From Chloroflexota bacterium (lineage in GTDB: Bacteria > Chloroflexota > UBA6077 > JADZDV01), in contig JADZDV010000307.1 in the NCBI GenBank assembly GCA_020850915.1, forward strand, positions 1 through 7,032: 7,032 nucleotides of DNA, read 5' to 3'. The position numbers and the translations under genes were made by a program. Shown here piece after piece: positions 6,200 through 7,032 of this stretch. The number at the start of each line of letters is the position of its first letter. The first letter of the stretch is position 1. A model generated the notes under the pieces. That model was not told the origin of the DNA. It saw nothing but the letters and a program-made list of their open reading frames with translations, and ran no database searches.

Positions 6200-6718
6200 A
6201 TGGCAGAGACAGTAGAGACGGCAGCATCGGACGTACAGTCCAACGAGCGCATCCAGAGCATCCACGTCAACACGGAGTACCTGGGCGGGTATCAGAGCGT
6301 CAACCACGTCCGCGACCTGCCGGACATCTACCTGGACGAGCCGAAGGAGCTAGGCGGCAAGAACAGCGGGCCGACCCCGCTCGAGACGACCCTCTGCGCG
6401 CTGAACTCCTGCACGGCGATGATCATGAACATCCTCCGCCGGGAGATGCGCTTCGACCTGCAGGGCGTGCGCTTCGAGACCGAGGGCCAGCACGACGTTC
6501 GCCGCGTCGAGATGAAGCGCACCGGCAAGCTGTACTCCCAGGTCGAGCCGATCGCCTACCACTACCACAAGGTCCACCAGAAGGTGTTCATCCGCACTTC
6601 GGAGAGCGGCGAGCGGCTGGAGAAGTTCCGCGCCGAGGTGGAGCGCCTCTGCCCGCTGCACGCCCTGCTCCGCGACGCGAAGGTCAACGTCCAGACGGAC
6701 TGGGTCCTGGAGTCCTGA
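6200..6718 (+). CDS. OsmC-family protein
   Basis: A 172-residue protein, in the usual size range for OsmC/Ohr-like proteins. Characterised members reduce organic hydroperoxides with two cysteines in the cytoplasm, although many family members have unknown substrates. Visible are a basic/acidic N-terminal strand region, the stretch LGGKNSGPTPLETTLCALNSCTAMI (roughly 51-75) that matches the family's helix with Cys71 as the likely peroxidatic residue, and the second cysteine in CPLHALL (151-157). Cys66 is an extra cysteine one helix turn before Cys71. The sequence ends in a short strand, VNVQTDWVLES, as in the OsmC fold. The open frame extends back to 5975 inside hyuB, but the Shine-Dalgarno and family length support the ATG at 6200. 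It probably belongs to the same transcription unit as hyuB. Whether it detoxifies peroxides or acts on a pathway intermediate is not shown. Confidence 0.88.
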   Translation: MAETVETAASDVQSNERIQSIHVNTEYLGGYQSVNHVRDLPDIYLDEPKELGGKNSGPTPLETTLCALNSCTAMIMNILRREMRFDLQGVRFETEGQHDVRRVEMKRTGKLYSQVEPIAYHYHKVHQKVFIRTSESGERLEKFRAEVERLCPLHALLRDAKVNVQTDWVLES

Positions 6719-6738
6719 GCCGAGTCCTTCCAGCACCA

Positions 6739-6758
6739 TCATCCAGAAAGGTGGATGA
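6739..6758 (+). promoter_or_regulatory. Hairpin holding the lipoprotein gene's Shine-Dalgarno in its loop
   Basis: TCATCC (6739-6744) and GGATGA (6753-6758) are a perfect 6-bp inverted repeat. The loop 6745-6752 contains AAAGG, which with the following GTGG forms the ribosome binding site 5-8 nt before the ATG at 6760. The stem ends 1 nt before that start codon, so folding could modulate initiation. The stem is short and could be coincidental. Confidence 0.35.
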
Positions 6759-6759
6759 C

Positions 6760-7032
6760 ATGAGATTCCAGCGCACCATCCCTCCGCTCCTCATGGCCCT
6801 GGGGCTCGTGCTCGGCGCCTGCGCCCCGCAGGCGCCCGCGCCAGCCAAGCCCGCGGAGAGCAAGCCCGCCGCGACGGCAGCGCCCGCGGCCGGGGCGGCC
6901 CCCGCCGCTTCGCCCGCGCCGGCCGCCCCGGCCGCGCCAGCCGCCTCGCCAGCCGCGGCGGCGCCCGCGGCCTCCCCGGCCGCTGCTGCTCCAACCACGG
7001 CCGCGCCAGCCACCGCCAAGCTCGTCAAGATC
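6760..7032 (+). CDS. Lipoprotein, probably ABC transporter substrate-binding protein, N-terminal part (3' truncated by window)
   Basis: The frame starts at the ATG at 6760 after AGAAAGGTGG and runs open for 91 codons to the window edge. Residues 1-20 form a lipoprotein signal peptide: MRFQR, a hydrophobic core LLMALGLVLG, then lipobox LGAC with Cys21 as the predicted acylation site. The protein would be anchored to the outer face of the cytoplasmic membrane. Residues 22-86 are almost entirely Ala and Pro with some Ser, Thr and Lys, a flexible spacer; from about residue 87 (KLVKI) the folded domain appears to begin. This architecture is typical of extracytoplasmic solute-binding proteins, particularly of Chloroflexota as I recall them. 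Together with the upstream livGF and hydantoinase genes it suggests a binding protein for the catabolised compound. The binding domain is outside the window, so the substrate and even the solute-binding role are inference. Confidence 0.75.
   Translation, partial: MRFQRTIPPLLMALGLVLGACAPQAPAPAKPAESKPAATAAPAAGAAPAASPAPAAPAAPAASPAAAAPAASPAAAAPTTAAPATAKLVKI
6934..6987 (+). repeat. Two identical 9-residue units in the lipoprotein spacer
   Basis: Residues 59-67 and 68-76 both read APAASPAAA, but 6 of the 9 codons differ at the third base (for example CCA/CCC, TCG/TCC, GCG/GCT). The protein repeat is exact while the DNA repeat is diverged. Confidence 0.7.

Noticed and set aside
6684..7028. A minus-strand Ala/Gly-rich frame opposite the lipoprotein gene
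   Set aside because: It is the complement of the Ala/Pro spacer. The + strand has a signal peptide, lipobox and ribosome binding site.

Overview
This is a GC-rich bacterial window in which every supported gene reads on the + strand, packed with short gaps. The best guess for the source is a member of Chloroflexota or a similar GC-rich environmental lineage. That rests mainly on the last gene, a lipoprotein whose lipobox cysteine is followed by a very long Ala/Pro/Ser spacer, and is an inference rather than something the sequence proves.

Layout: (1) positions 2-475 hold the C-terminal part of a LivG-type ABC ATPase. (2) 480-1184 is a LivF-type partner ATPase starting 4 nt after the LivG stop. 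Together they are the ATPase pair of a branched-chain amino acid/amide-type uptake transporter whose permeases must lie upstream. The LivF Walker A lysine reads as threonine. (3) 1257-3341 is a hydantoinase A/oxoprolinase-type subunit (HyuA). (4) 3334-4146 is a short-chain dehydrogenase overlapping hyuA by 8 nt. (5) 4147-4317 is the only sizeable gap and carries a 24-bp inverted repeat. (6) 4318-6123 is the matching hydantoinase B-type subunit (HyuB). (7) 6200-6718 is an OsmC-family protein with two conserved-type cysteines. (8) 6760 to the window end is the 5' part of a lipoprotein, probably the substrate-binding component of a transporter.

A coherent reading is a catabolic island: an uptake system brings in an amide, imide or amino-acid-like compound. 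HyuA and HyuB then perform ATP-dependent opening of a cyclic amide/imide (or a related carboxylation), the SDR oxidises or reduces an intermediate, and OsmC may handle oxidative or thiol stress. The substrate cannot be read from sequence alone.

The families are all well known and I do not see a clearly new system. The most notable points are the altered Walker A of LivF, the insertion of an SDR and a long hairpin between hyuA and hyuB, and the fact that both mismatches of that hairpin become G-U wobbles only in the sense-strand RNA.
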